Assembly: GCA_001054945.1 (NCBI GenBank)
Contig: JVKJ01000005.1
Span: 1 to 64,000, forward strand
Origin: Corynebacterium falsenii
Lineage (GTDB): Bacteria; Actinomycetota; Actinomycetes; Mycobacteriales; Mycobacteriaceae
Length of the DNA stretch: 64,000 nucleotides
Reading direction: 5' to 3'
The notes beneath the pieces were generated by a model, which had not been told where the DNA came from, made no database searches, and saw nothing but the letters and a program-made list of their open reading frames with translations. Each line of letters opens with the position of its first letter. Within the stretch, counting starts at the first letter, position 1. Position numbers and translations under genes: made by a program. Below, piece after piece: positions 12,786-22,259 of this stretch.

Positions 12786-14666
12786 ATGGCGATCAAATTT
12801 GATCTAGATAGTTTGGTAGGAGTCGCAGACAAAATTCGATCTGTAACTTCTACGCTAATGGACATCGGCCAATTTAGGTGGTCAAAACATGATTTTTCTT
12901 CAGCGCCATCATTGGAGGGAGTGTTTGCACAGCATAGTTCCTTTTGGATCGGCCAGTCTGGATCAATGGACAAAGTAGTTTCCGGATTGCAAGCAGACGC
13001 TGCATGGCTGGTTGAAGCTTTTGCTGCTCATACAAGTGCATTCGACCTGCAAGAAAGTCTTTCGTCGCGATCCTTCGCCTTGAGTCAACTTCGGGGGCAT
13101 TTTGATGTCTTTGGTGCTCACCGAGAAGTTGATGAGGCGCAGTTGGGGGATGTGCGGATGCCGACCCGCAATTTCCAGCCGATCGACAACTTGCTTTACA
13201 CAACACCAGTTACCGCTGTCGAAGCATCCACACCGCTGCCCGCGCTGATTGCGATGTTTAGCGGAGATGATTCCGCCCCGCTGGCCGAAGCAAAGAAGTG
13301 GGAATCTGCTGGCCATCAAATGGAGAGCGCCATGGCTGAGCTTCACATGGCTTCGTCGGACTTGGGTGCAGTGGCTCATGGAGCAAGCTTCGATGCTGCG
13401 AGAGATGCAATCGGAGACGTGATCACTCTTGGTCGGACGGTTGCTGCTAATGCCAAGGCCATGAGCAGGTCGGTTGCAACCCTCCCAGAAATTCGTGCCA
13501 CCAACTTGGCTGCGCTTGAAGCTATCCAAGCAAATACCGCCCTTATTCCGGAGCCAGCGGAGCGCTTGGCAGCCGAGCAAGCCGCGGTGGCGACCTTTGT
13601 GTCGAGCCATCTGCAGCCATCTCTCGAGCTGGCTCGGCCGCCTGTGAGCAACATGGGAATTCCTATCGTCGGTCACTATGGCGGTGACGTCTTGCACGTC
13701 GGCGGGGTGGGACAGCCATCCGCGGCACACATGAGCCCGACTATCGCCGGCGGTTCGCTTCCTGTTGCGCAGGCAACACCAGGCGAGCAATCGGTGCAAG
13801 CGCAAACCGCCGTTGATTCAGCAGGTCACGGCGACTCAGCCGTTGTACAAACAGCAAGCACAACGGCGCCTCAAGCTGCACCCCAACCTGGCATGCAGAG
13901 TCACCAAGGCGCGACCCCGGCACCTGGCCCGACCGCGCATCCAGAACTTCATGGACCGCAACCGTCAGGTGTTTCTCACGGTGTAAATCAACCGGCAAGC
14001 ACCGGGCATTTCGGCGGCCCGCAAGCTAACCCGCAGGCACAAGGTGCCGGGATTCGTCCGTCGCAAGCAAGAGGGGCACAGCACCAGGCACCTACAACGA
14101 AAACTCCGCTACGTGCTGGGGTAGAGGCAACAAGCCCTGTGCGCAGTCGGGGAGCGGAAGCGCCTTCCGTGACAGGGCGCAGTGGAAGCAGTCAAGCAGG
14201 CACAAACAGTGCCACTCGTCCAGGCGGCCCAACTTTGCCCGTCATGCCGAGGGGTGCTGCAGGAACGATGAGCGGTGGCGTCCTCAATGGTGAGCGCAAC
14301 CCCGTGGCCACCGATCGCCACTCAGCGGTAACGGAAAGCAACCGGGGGAGCTCACTGCATGGGAAGCAGGGGAATGCGGTCAACGGTGCGCGGCCCGGCC
14401 CCGAAGCGAGTGCCGGCAGTCAGCGGACGGTAACTCCCGGATTGGCACATGGCAGTGCCGCACATAGTGGAATGGGTGTGCTCGGGGGACACGGGGCGAG
14501 GACTGGAGCCGGTGGAAAGGGTGCCAAAGGCACGGCACACAGCGCCATTCGAAGTGGCAATCTGGGTAAGCAGAACCACATCAATGAGTTCTTTCGGCGT
14601 GAATTCTTGGTTTCGCGCGATGGACGTCGTCAGCGGACGGTGAGACGGGTGATTAAGGCGAATTGA
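12786..14666 (+). CDS. EspB/PPE-like helical protein with Pro/Gly/Ala-rich tail
   Basis: A 626-aa protein. Residues 1 to about 290 are helical and hydrophilic, with regions like LQADAAWLVEAFAAHTSAFD and KKWESAGHQMESAMAELHMA that recall the helical hairpins of WXG100/PPE/EspB-type secretion substrates. Residues about 300-590 are low-complexity Gly, Ala, Pro, Gln, Ser and Thr. The end is basic (RDGRRQRTVRRVIKAN). There is no signal peptide or membrane segment. I see no YxxxD/E export motif, so type VII export is only a suggestion. The gene follows the lipoprotein with zero spacing and lies between recN and steA, which are neighbours in related genomes, so the pair is an insertion. Confidence 0.6.
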   Translation: MAIKFDLDSLVGVADKIRSVTSTLMDIGQFRWSKHDFSSAPSLEGVFAQHSSFWIGQSGSMDKVVSGLQADAAWLVEAFAAHTSAFDLQESLSSRSFALSQLRGHFDVFGAHREVDEAQLGDVRMPTRNFQPIDNLLYTTPVTAVEASTPLPALIAMFSGDDSAPLAEAKKWESAGHQMESAMAELHMASSDLGAVAHGASFDAARDAIGDVITLGRTVAANAKAMSRSVATLPEIRATNLAALEAIQANTALIPEPAERLAAEQAAVATFVSSHLQPSLELARPPVSNMGIPIVGHYGGDVLHVGGVGQPSAAHMSPTIAGGSLPVAQATPGEQSVQAQTAVDSAGHGDSAVVQTASTTAPQAAPQPGMQSHQGATPAPGPTAHPELHGPQPSGVSHGVNQPASTGHFGGPQANPQAQGAGIRPSQARGAQHQAPTTKTPLRAGVEATSPVRSRGAEAPSVTGRSGSSQAGTNSATRPGGPTLPVMPRGAAGTMSGGVLNGERNPVATDRHSAVTESNRGSSLHGKQGNAVNGARPGPEASAGSQRTVTPGLAHGSAAHSGMGVLGGHGARTGAGGKGAKGTAHSAIRSGNLGKQNHINEFFRREFLVSRDGRRQRTVRRVIKAN

Positions 14667-14793
14667 TGTGTGAACACGCTGCCGCAGGGGAGAGTTGGGG
14701 GACTGCGCATAGAGTGAAAGTCTGAGGTTGAACTTGAGGCTTTCCCGGCGCGCCTACCTCGAGGAGACGAACAGTGCCCCCACAATGTGACAC

Positions 14794-15978
14794 ATGAAGA
14801 AAACCCGAACTGATCAGGCTGGCCTGCGCGGAACCACACGTAACCTCACCGGCCCAAAGAGCAGCCTCGCTAAGGCAAAGCTCGGGGCGGGGGACATTGT
14901 CGTCATTTCTGCGCCGGATATGAGCCGCTCGATTGCGCAGCGACTTCTCGATGCCAAGGTTGGCGCAGTGATTAACACTGATCAGTTCACTACCGGTCGG
15001 ATGCCGAACTTCGGCCCGCAGATGCTGCTAGATAGTGGCATTGAGCTGGTGGAAAACGCTGGGAGCGATGTCGCAGCCAAGGCGAAGACCGGCAAGAAGG
15101 GCGTGCTGGACCAGGGCAAGCTCTTCTACGGAGACCGGGTCGTTGGACAAGGTGATGTACTCACTGAGGCGATCTCCATGGGGCGATTCGAGGATTCGCG
15201 CGAGACCCTGGGCGACCACATGGAGGCGCTGGCCGGCAACACCGCGGAGTTTGTGCGCACGGAATCCCCGTTGCTCATTGACGGACTGGGCATCCCCGAC
15301 GTCGACGTGGACATGGACGATCGCAAGGTTCTGATCGTCAGCCCAGATGCAGAATTGAAAGAAAAGCTCAAGGAACTGCGTTACTTCCTGCGCGAATACG
15401 ACCCGGTCATCATCGGAGTGGAGGACGCCTCCGACACCCTGATCGCGGGCGGACACCGCCCCGACCTCATCATTGGCGACCCTGAACACATCAGCAATGA
15501 ATCACTCCGCTGTGGCGCGACCGTGATTCTCCCCGCCGAGCCCGACGGATACGCCCGAGGGCTGGAGCGGATCCAGGACCTTGGGGTGGGCGCGATGACG
15601 TTCCCCGCCGCGACCAAGAACCCGACCGATCTGGCGCTTCTGCTCGCGGATTACCACGGTGCCTCCATGGTCGTGAATATGGGCCAGACCATCACGCTTG
15701 ACCGGGTCTTCCAGGAAGCACACAATGCGGAAACTCCCTCCGCCCTGCTCTCGCGCCTTCGGGTGGGAAGCAAGCTCGTAGATTCCTCTGCCGTTGCGGA
15801 ACTGTACCGGGTCTCGAAGTCCGGTGGCGGTTGGCTCTGGGCAGTGTTGGGGATCCTCGTAGCACTGACGGCCATCATGCTTATCGCTGGTCTGTCCGGT
15901 GACGGCAACTTCGTCGACAACCTCATCGACTCCTGGAATAGCTTGGCCCTCCACATCCAGAGCATCTTCAAAAACTAA
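14794..15978 (+). CDS. steA: SteA, cell-separation / cytokinetic ring protein
   Basis: A 394-aa cytoplasmic protein with one C-terminal membrane helix (LWAVLGILVALTAIMLIAGL, about 349-368). The soluble part has TPP-kinase-like features such as GAVINTDQFTTGRMPNFGPQ and TLIAGGHRPDLIIGDPEH. In C. glutamicum SteA and SteB act in daughter cell separation by controlling the peptidoglycan hydrolase pathway, from memory of published work. The start is the first ATG after an in-frame stop; no strong ribosome site precedes it. steB follows 30 bases later. Confidence 0.88.
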   Translation: MKKTRTDQAGLRGTTRNLTGPKSSLAKAKLGAGDIVVISAPDMSRSIAQRLLDAKVGAVINTDQFTTGRMPNFGPQMLLDSGIELVENAGSDVAAKAKTGKKGVLDQGKLFYGDRVVGQGDVLTEAISMGRFEDSRETLGDHMEALAGNTAEFVRTESPLLIDGLGIPDVDVDMDDRKVLIVSPDAELKEKLKELRYFLREYDPVIIGVEDASDTLIAGGHRPDLIIGDPEHISNESLRCGATVILPAEPDGYARGLERIQDLGVGAMTFPAATKNPTDLALLLADYHGASMVVNMGQTITLDRVFQEAHNAETPSALLSRLRVGSKLVDSSAVAELYRVSKSGGGWLWAVLGILVALTAIMLIAGLSGDGNFVDNLIDSWNSLALHIQSIFKN

Positions 15979-16008
15979 CCCCATCGCGGGCAGAAAGGCG
16001 GCATCTCA

Positions 16009-16923
16009 GTGAGTAAAGGCCATGTCATCGGCGGGCTTGGTGCCGGGATCGCGTTGGGCACCCTGTTTGGATTCTTCGCACTGGCGCCCAACGTTGCCGG
16101 TGGCCCGGGCGGTTCGGGGCACAGCGTTCAGCAGCAGCTCGATCAGGAGCGCCAGGCCCGCACTTCCGCGGAGGCTGACGCTCAATCCGCCGATAAGGTT
16201 GTGGGACAGGTAGCCGGTGATGTTGTTTCTGGCCAGCTCAAGGGGAAGAGCGTGGTTCTGATCGCACTTTCGGACGCCAACCAGAAAGACGTGGATCGAA
16301 TTAAGGATCTAGTGGCCAAGGCCGACGGCCAAGTGTCCGGCACGCTCAGGATGACTCCCGAGTTCACGTCCGCAGCCAAGGCAGATGAGCTGAAGTCTCT
16401 GGCGGCAACCGCCTTGCCAGCGGGCGCCACATTGTCCGAAGACAACATGAAACCCGGAAATCACATCGGCGAGGTCATGGGAGCTGCCCTGAAGAAAGGC
16501 GACAAGCAAGCATCCGAGTCGGACCGCTCCATCGTGAAAGGCGCGTTGACGGAGAAGGGTTATATGTCCACGGATACCGATGGGCTGAAGCCAGCAGACG
16601 CAGCTATCGTCTTGACCGGCGGACAGAGCGGGGACCCAGAACACGGCAATTATGGAACATCCTTCGTGGCTGACTTTTCTGCTGCCTTGGACTCTCGAGT
16701 GGGCGGGGCGGTACTCGCTGGCGACCACGGATCCGGAGAGCGTGCCGGAGCTATCGGCACCATTCGGAATGACGGGAAGCTCAAGGCAGAAGTGTCCACA
16801 GTGGACAACGTGGACCGTGAATCTGGGGCGGTGAGCGCGATCAAGGCTGTAAAGGAGCAGCTCGAGGGTGGAGTTGGTCATTACGGTTCAGCTGCTAATG
16901 CGACCGACCCGGCGCCACTCTAG
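16009..16923 (+). CDS. steB: SteB / MctB-family membrane protein
   Basis: A 304-aa protein with a single N-terminal membrane segment (residues about 7-28, GGLGAGIALGTLFGFFAL) and a periplasmic region starting with a short coiled coil (QQQLDQERQARTSAEADAQS). The family includes mycobacterial Rv1698 (MctB), reported as a copper-related or outer-membrane protein, and corynebacterial SteB, a partner of SteA. Starts at GTG after GAAAGGCGG. Position between steA and pyrG is conserved. A strong terminator follows. Confidence 0.85.
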   Translation: MSKGHVIGGLGAGIALGTLFGFFALAPNVAGGPGGSGHSVQQQLDQERQARTSAEADAQSADKVVGQVAGDVVSGQLKGKSVVLIALSDANQKDVDRIKDLVAKADGQVSGTLRMTPEFTSAAKADELKSLAATALPAGATLSEDNMKPGNHIGEVMGAALKKGDKQASESDRSIVKGALTEKGYMSTDTDGLKPADAAIVLTGGQSGDPEHGNYGTSFVADFSAALDSRVGGAVLAGDHGSGERAGAIGTIRNDGKLKAEVSTVDNVDRESGAVSAIKAVKEQLEGGVGHYGSAANATDPAPL

Positions 16924-16950
16924 AGTTTGCCGTTGTCTGTGTTAGGCTGA

Positions 16951-16986
16951 AATCCCGTAGGTAACCACCTGCGGGATTGTCTTTTT
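16951..16986 (+). terminator. Intrinsic terminator or attenuator between steB and pyrG
   Basis: AATCCCGTAGGT pairs with ACCTGCGGGATT (12 bp, one G-T pair, loop AACC), followed by GTCTTTTT. It lies 28 bases after steB and 47 bases before the pyrG start at 17034. It may simply end the steA-steB transcript, or act as an attenuator within a pyrG leader. Confidence 0.8.
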
Positions 16987-17033
16987 GCGTGAAAAATGCT
17001 GGAGACACACCCGCCTGCCAACCGGGAGAGCAC

Positions 17034-18698
17034 TTGTCACACAGCCGTGCAGCGCACCAGACCAAATTTATTTTCGTGACGGGCGGAGTCGCCTCCTCCC
17101 TGGGGAAGGGACTCACGGCGGCCAGCTTGGGCCAACTTTTGACCGCGCGAGGGCTCAAGGTCACCATGCAGAAGCTGGATCCGTACCTCAATGTGGACCC
17201 CGGCACGATGAACCCCTTCGAACACGGTGAGGTATTTGTCACGGAAGACGGGGCAGAGACCGACCTGGACCTCGGGCACTACGAGCGGTTTCTGGACCGC
17301 AATCTCTCCGCAACGGGCAATGTCACCACGGGCAAGGTTTATTCCAATGTGATTGCCAAGGAACGCCGTGGTGAGTACCTGGGCAAGACGGTTCAGGTCA
17401 TCCCTCACATCACTGATGAGATCAAGGCTGCAATCATGGCCATGGCCCAGCCAGACAGCGATGGCGTATCTCCAGACGTGGTGATTTCCGAAATCGGTGG
17501 CACCGTCGGCGACATCGAATCCCAGCCGTTCCTCGAGGCTGCTCGACAGGTGCGCCATGAGGTGGGACGCGACAATATTGTCTTTATCCACGTCTCATTG
17601 GTCCCGTACCTCGCGCCGTCTGGTGAGTTGAAGACCAAGCCGACCCAGCACTCTGTCGCCGCACTTCGCTCGATTGGCATTGTCCCCGATGCGCTCGTCC
17701 TCCGAGCAGATCGGGATGTGCCCGACTTCATGAAACAGAAGATCGCCCTCATGTGCGATGTGGAAGAAGAAGGCGTGGTTGCTTGCCCGGATGCCCCGAG
17801 CATCTACGACATTCCCCAGGTGTTGCACTCTCAGCACTTGGACACTTACATCATTCGCCGCATGAACCTCCCATTCCGGGATGTGGACTGGACGACGTGG
17901 GGTGGCCTGCTCGACAGCGTGCACAACCCGCAGGGCGAAGTCACCATTGGCATCGTGGGCAAGTACATCGATCTGCCCGACGCATACCTGTCTGTCGCGG
18001 AGGCGATCCGCGCCGCTGGCTTTGGTGAAAAGATTAAGGCCCGGGTGAAGTGGATTGCGGCCGATGACCTGAACGATGCCAACCAAGCCAAGGAAGTCCT
18101 CCAGGATGTCAACGGCATTGTCGTGCCCGGCGGTTTCGGTATCCGGGGCATCGAAGGCAAGATCGGCGCACTCACTTATGCCCGCACCAATATGCTGCCC
18201 GCCCTGGGCATTTGCCTGGGACTGCAGTGCGCAGTCATCGAGGCGGCTCGCACCGCCGGACTGAAGGATGCCTCTTCCACGGAATTCGACCCGGAGACCT
18301 CGGTCCCGGTCATTTCCACAATGGAAGAGCAGAAGGCCGCCGTCTCTGGCGAGGCAGACCTCGGCGGAACGATGCGCCTAGGTGCCTACCCAGCGCATCT
18401 GGCCAATGGCAGCGTGGTCGCTGAACTATACGGCACCAATGATGTCTCCGAGCGCCACCGCCATCGCTACGAGGTCAACAATGAGTACCGCCAGCAGATC
18501 ACCGAGGGCTCGGGCCTGCTGTTCAGTGGCACCAGCCCCGATGGGAATTTGGTGGAATTCGTGGAATATCCCACGGAAATGCACCCATTCTTCGTCGCAA
18601 CCCAGGCGCACCCCGAATACAAGTCGCGCCCCACGCGTCCGCACCCCTTGTTTGCCGGTTTGGTGAAGGCCGCAATGGAGCACAAAGCCAAGTCCTAG
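17034..18698 (+). CDS. pyrG: CTP synthase
   Basis: A 554-aa enzyme that aminates UTP to CTP with glutamine. It has the synthetase domain with P-loop [20 protein letters not shown] and the CTP/UTP site region [20 protein letters not shown], then a class I glutamine amidotransferase domain with nucleophile Cys in [16 protein letters not shown] and catalytic His-Pro-Glu in [11 protein letters not shown] chose TTG 17034, preceded by GGGAGAG at 7 bases; a longer frame opens at 16977 but that start lies inside the terminator stem. Nudix gene follows after 16 bases. Confidence 0.96.
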   Translation: MSHSRAAHQTKFIFVTGGVASSLGKGLTAASLGQLLTARGLKVTMQKLDPYLNVDPGTMNPFEHGEVFVTEDGAETDLDLGHYERFLDRNLSATGNVTTGKVYSNVIAKERRGEYLGKTVQVIPHITDEIKAAIMAMAQPDSDGVSPDVVISEIGGTVGDIESQPFLEAARQVRHEVGRDNIVFIHVSLVPYLAPSGELKTKPTQHSVAALRSIGIVPDALVLRADRDVPDFMKQKIALMCDVEEEGVVACPDAPSIYDIPQVLHSQHLDTYIIRRMNLPFRDVDWTTWGGLLDSVHNPQGEVTIGIVGKYIDLPDAYLSVAEAIRAAGFGEKIKARVKWIAADDLNDANQAKEVLQDVNGIVVPGGFGIRGIEGKIGALTYARTNMLPALGICLGLQCAVIEAARTAGLKDASSTEFDPETSVPVISTMEEQKAAVSGEADLGGTMRLGAYPAHLANGSVVAELYGTNDVSERHRHRYEVNNEYRQQITEGSGLLFSGTSPDGNLVEFVEYPTEMHPFFVATQAHPEYKSRPTRPHPLFAGLVKAAMEHKAKS

Positions 18699-18714
18699 AA
18701 AGAAGGTTCCTCGC

Positions 18715-19359
18715 ATGCCTCGTTACACAGTGACGAATAGTGAACTGCTGGTAGACGCGCCAATTATTGGCCTCCGGCGAGACACAATCAGCACCGCAAC
18801 TGGGCATGCCACCAGGGAAATCGTCGAGCACTTCAGTGCCGTGGCGATCGCCGCAATCCGCGAGGGGAAGATTCTCCTCATCCGTCAGTATCGCCACGGA
18901 GTTGGCCGGTACCTGTGGGAGGTCCCCGCCGGGTTGTTGGACATTGGGGGAGAAGAGCCTGTGGACGCCGCCCGCCGCGAGCTCGCCGAGGAAGCTGGCC
19001 TGAGCGCGTCCACGTGGAGTTTGCTCGGCGATATCGTCAATTCTCCCGGTTACTCCGAAGAAATGTGCCGGATCTTCCTGGCCGAGGATGTGCAGGAGGG
19101 CACCGGAGACATTGAGGTCGAAGAGGCCGCCGATGAGGAAGCGGACTTGGACCACCGTTGGGTGGATATTTCGGAAGCTGTGACATGGGTCCAGGAAGGA
19201 AAAATCCAAAACTCGGTCGCCGTGGCCGCGGTGTTCCATGTGTTTGCAGGGACACGACGTGAGGTAAGCGAACCATTCGAGTACCGCAGTTCAATTGGGC
19301 GGCGTCGCAAAGAACGGGCGAGCGACCCCGCGGGGGCGGACCTAAAATTTGTGCGGTGA
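18715..19359 (+). CDS. Nudix hydrolase, ADP-ribose pyrophosphatase type
   Basis: A 214-aa Nudix enzyme. The box PAGLLDIGGEEPVDAARREL continuing to AEEAGL contains the REUXEEXGU core with metal-binding Glu residues, and has one extra residue before the first Glu, as in the mycobacterial ADP-ribose pyrophosphatase at the same locus (Rv1700). Probable substrate ADP-ribose. Ribosome site AGAAAGAAGG precedes the ATG. The stop overlaps the GTG start of xerD by four bases. Confidence 0.88.
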   Translation: MPRYTVTNSELLVDAPIIGLRRDTISTATGHATREIVEHFSAVAIAAIREGKILLIRQYRHGVGRYLWEVPAGLLDIGGEEPVDAARRELAEEAGLSASTWSLLGDIVNSPGYSEEMCRIFLAEDVQEGTGDIEVEEAADEEADLDHRWVDISEAVTWVQEGKIQNSVAVAAVFHVFAGTRREVSEPFEYRSSIGRRRKERASDPAGADLKFVR

Positions 19360-20276
19360 CCCCACACAACGCGGACGCGATTAACGCGGAAAACCAGAAG
19401 CTCGCGCGCGCCTGGATTCGACACCTCACCATCGAACGCAGTCTGTCCACGAACACGGTGAGCAATTATCAACGGGACGTGGACCGCTATCTCGCCTGGC
19501 TGGGAAGCCGGCCCATGTCCTCGCTGAGCCCAAGAGACCTCGATGACTTCGTCATCCATCTCACGCGAGATGAAGGGCTCGCACACAGTTCGGCGGCTCG
19601 GACAGTTGCTGCAGTTCGCGGGCTGCACAAATTTGCTCGCGCGGAGGGGAAGCTCTCCGAGGACGTGGCCAGTGGCCTCTCGGGTCCCAAGATCGGCCGA
19701 TCCCTGCCGAAAGCCCTCACCGTCGCGGAGGTCGAAGAACTAATCGAGGCGATTCCCAGCGGTGAGGCGGCCAACGAGTTTCAGCTGCGAGATCGAGCTC
19801 TCCTGGAAATGCTTTATTCCACAGGCGGGCGCATCAGCGAAATCCTTGACCTGGATGTGGACGATGTCGATACCGAGGACCACATGATTATGGTTCGGGG
19901 CAAGGGAGCAAAAGAGCGCATTGTCCCGTTGGGGGTGCCAGCGCTGCGCGCGCTGGAGGCATACCTTGTGCGGGCTCGGCCCGTGCTGAACAAGAAAGGC
20001 TCGCCAGCGTTATTTCTCAATAGGCGGGGAGCTCGCGTGGGGCGGCAGTCAGGGTTCAAGATCGTTTCCGAAGCGGCCGATCGAGCTGGTTTGGGGAAGC
20101 TCTCCCCGCACGTGCTGCGACACTCCTTTGCCACCCACCTCTTGGAGGGCGGTGCAGACGTCAGGGTCGTTCAGGAGCTGCTGGGGCACTCCAGTGTGGA
20201 GACAACCCAGATCTATACGAAGGTAACGCCCGATCACTTGCGCGAATCGTGGGCGCAATCGCATCCGCGGCAATAG
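19356..20276 (+). CDS. xerD: Site-specific tyrosine recombinase XerD
   Basis: A 306-aa recombinase that with XerC resolves chromosome dimers at dif. The N-terminal SAM-like core-binding domain (residues about 10-95) is followed by a catalytic domain with the first Arg in YSTGGRISEILDLD, the Lys in RGKGAKERIVPLG, HVLRHSFATHLLEGGADVR (HxxR), the second His in LLGHSSVETTQ and Tyr nucleophile in IYTKV. All catalytic residues are present. The GTG start is embedded in the stop of the Nudix gene. Confidence 0.93.
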   Translation: MTPHNADAINAENQKLARAWIRHLTIERSLSTNTVSNYQRDVDRYLAWLGSRPMSSLSPRDLDDFVIHLTRDEGLAHSSAARTVAAVRGLHKFARAEGKLSEDVASGLSGPKIGRSLPKALTVAEVEELIEAIPSGEAANEFQLRDRALLEMLYSTGGRISEILDLDVDDVDTEDHMIMVRGKGAKERIVPLGVPALRALEAYLVRARPVLNKKGSPALFLNRRGARVGRQSGFKIVSEAADRAGLGKLSPHVLRHSFATHLLEGGADVRVVQELLGHSSVETTQIYTKVTPDHLRESWAQSHPRQ

Positions 20277-20476
20277 CCTCGCGGCGTGTCGTGACCCGCA
20301 ACCTGCAATCACGGGTAGTCAAGGTAAATGGCTTTATTTTTCGGCAATACTCGAGAAGATATCCTTTCCCAAGGTCGGCGGGGCAAATGGGGCTGAAGTG
20401 ATTGCGGTTGCATTAGACGGATTGCTACTGTTGCTGTGTAATCATCCGGTTGTAATTCAAGGGAAAGGGCTTGACT
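20277..20476 (+). promoter_or_regulatory. Intergenic region upstream of parA-like gene
   Basis: Two hundred bases with no gene. The central part is AT-richer (around 20325-20345 and 20425-20460) and probably carries the promoter of the parA-scpA pair. No box is certain. Confidence 0.35.
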
Positions 20477-21358
20477 GTGTCCGAGTCTGACGCGCTGTTC
20501 GATAAGCCCGATGAGAAACTGGGGCTCACCGGGCGACCCATGAGGGAGCTTCCAGAACCAGCGCCTATCGAACACCATGGCCCTGCGACCGTGATTGCGA
20601 TGTGTAATCAGAAAGGTGGGGTGGGTAAAACTACCTCGACGATCAACATGGGTGCCGCGTTAGCTCAGTTCGGGCGCAAGGTATTGCTCGTGGATTTGGA
20701 TCCCCAGGGCGCGCTGTCTGCGGGGCTGGGGATCGGTCACGAAGAACTCGATATCACCGTGTACAACTTGCTGGTGGATTCTTCCCAGTCCGTTTTGGAC
20801 GCGATCCATCATTCCTCGGTGGACGGCCTGGACGTCGTGCCGGCCAACATTGACCTGTCAGCGGCGGAAATCCAGCTGGTGAATGAGGTGGGGCGTGAGC
20901 AGGCATTGGCCCGCGCACTTCGCCCGGTGATGAAAGACTACGACGTGATCATCGTGGACTGTCAGCCCTCGCTGGGATTGCTCACCGTGAACGCGCTGTG
21001 CTGCGCTGACTCGGTCATCATTCCCGTCGAGTCCGAATACTTCTCCCTGCGCGGGTTGGCATTGCTCATGGACACGGTGGAAAAGGTCAAGGATCGCCTG
21101 AACTTCCGACTGGAGATCCTGGGCATCCTGGTGACAATGTTTGATCGCCGAACCCTTCACGCCCGCGAAGTGATGGAGCGACTGGTGGAAGCATTCGGGG
21201 AGAAGGTTTTCGATTCCGTCATCACCAGAACGGTTCGCTTCCCGGAGACCTCGGTGGCGGGCGAACCCATCACCACCTGGGCGCCTTCCTCTTCTGGAGC
21301 GGTGCAATATCGAAACCTCGCAGCGGAAGTGGTTGAGCGCGTCGCTGCCTTGCCATGA
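20477..21358 (+). CDS. ParA-family ATPase (condensin-linked, Rv1708-like)
   Basis: A 293-aa ParA/MinD-type ATPase. The deviant Walker A is CNQKGGVGKTTSTINMGAAL (residues about 43-62), Walker A' VLLVDLDPQGALSAGLG, and Walker B VIIVDCQPSLGLLTVNAL. It is the second-copy ParA found next to scpA in actinobacteria, separate from the parAB segregation locus. GTG 20477 is preferred over TTG 20471 because GGGAAAGG then sits about 8 bases upstream. Its stop overlaps the scpA start (ATGA). It probably works in chromosome organisation with ScpAB. Confidence 0.88.
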   Translation: MSESDALFDKPDEKLGLTGRPMRELPEPAPIEHHGPATVIAMCNQKGGVGKTTSTINMGAALAQFGRKVLLVDLDPQGALSAGLGIGHEELDITVYNLLVDSSQSVLDAIHHSSVDGLDVVPANIDLSAAEIQLVNEVGREQALARALRPVMKDYDVIIVDCQPSLGLLTVNALCCADSVIIPVESEYFSLRGLALLMDTVEKVKDRLNFRLEILGILVTMFDRRTLHAREVMERLVEAFGEKVFDSVITRTVRFPETSVAGEPITTWAPSSSGAVQYRNLAAEVVERVAALP

Positions 21359-22245
21359 GCCAGTCCACTGAATCGGCCCACTCGGCGGCAGTGGCTGGAA
21401 CGGCAGCTGGCTCGTCACTGGCTCAGGAAACGCACAGTGCAACTGCAACCACTCAGCCCGAAATCTCCGGCTTTCGGGTAGCGCTCGCCAATTTCGATGG
21501 GCCCTTTGACTTGCTGCTTCAGCTCATCAACTCCCACAAGATGGACATTACGGAGGTGGCGCTAGCAACCGTTACCGATGAGTTCATCGCCTACACGCGG
21601 GGACTGTCCAAATCGGCAGATGATCTTGACGAGGTGACTGAGTTCATTGTGGTGGCGTCCACGCTCCTGGATCTCAAGGCTGCCCGATTGGTCCCGCGTG
21701 GGGAAGTCGACAGCGAGGAAGATCTGGAGCTTCTGGAATCCCGCGACCTCCTGTTTGCCCGCCTGTTGCAGTACAAGGCCTACAAGTCTGTGGCCGATAT
21801 GTTCGCCCAGTGGCAGCGCGACGCAGCCCGTCGGTACCCCGCATCACTGTCCCTGGAGGACCAGTTCGCCAACCTCCTCCCGCCGGTAAGAATCAGTCAC
21901 ACCCCAGAGAGCTTCGCCGAACTCGCGGCCAGCGTGTTCCGGCCCAAGCCCACGGAGGTGGAGACAGGCCATGTCCACGCTCCCGCGGTCTCCGTCCCTG
22001 AACAGGCAGGGCATATCTTGAACACGCTGAAGATTGCCGGGGAAAACCGGTGGGTCAGCTTCTCTTCGCTCATCAGCGACGTTGATACGTCCATGATCGT
22101 GGTCGGACGCTTCTTAGCCTTGCTCGAGCTTTATAAGGCACGTGCCATCGGCATCGAACAACCCGAACCGCTGGAGGACATGTCTATCGCGTGGACGGGG
22201 TTGGATGTAGATCCGAATGTGGTCGCGGCCTCGAACTGGACCTAG
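21355..22245 (+). CDS. scpA: Segregation and condensation protein A
   Basis: A 296-aa kleisin subunit of the SMC-ScpAB condensin. After a 35-residue Ser/Ala/Thr-rich tail, the conserved start FRVALANFDGPFDLLLQLIN and SHKMDITEVALATVTDEF are clear, followed by ELTEFIVVAS-like helix and the C-terminal winged helix. Coupled to the parA-like gene by ATGA overlap. In this genome scpA and scpB are separated by a transporter on the other strand, so they cannot share the usual transcript. Confidence 0.93.
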   Translation: MSQSTESAHSAAVAGTAAGSSLAQETHSATATTQPEISGFRVALANFDGPFDLLLQLINSHKMDITEVALATVTDEFIAYTRGLSKSADDLDEVTEFIVVASTLLDLKAARLVPRGEVDSEEDLELLESRDLLFARLLQYKAYKSVADMFAQWQRDAARRYPASLSLEDQFANLLPPVRISHTPESFAELAASVFRPKPTEVETGHVHAPAVSVPEQAGHILNTLKIAGENRWVSFSSLISDVDTSMIVVGRFLALLELYKARAIGIEQPEPLEDMSIAWTGLDVDPNVVAASNWT

Positions 22246-22259
22246 TTGACCGCACTGAT

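Noticed and set aside
12786..14666. CDS read as a toxin with a C-terminal catalytic domain
   Set aside because: The C-terminus is only a short basic tail after low-complexity sequence and no nuclease or other catalytic motif is visible.
19356..20276. Tyrosine recombinase as a phage or island integrase
   Set aside because: Gene order with the Nudix gene and parA/scpA and its sequence fit chromosomal XerD.
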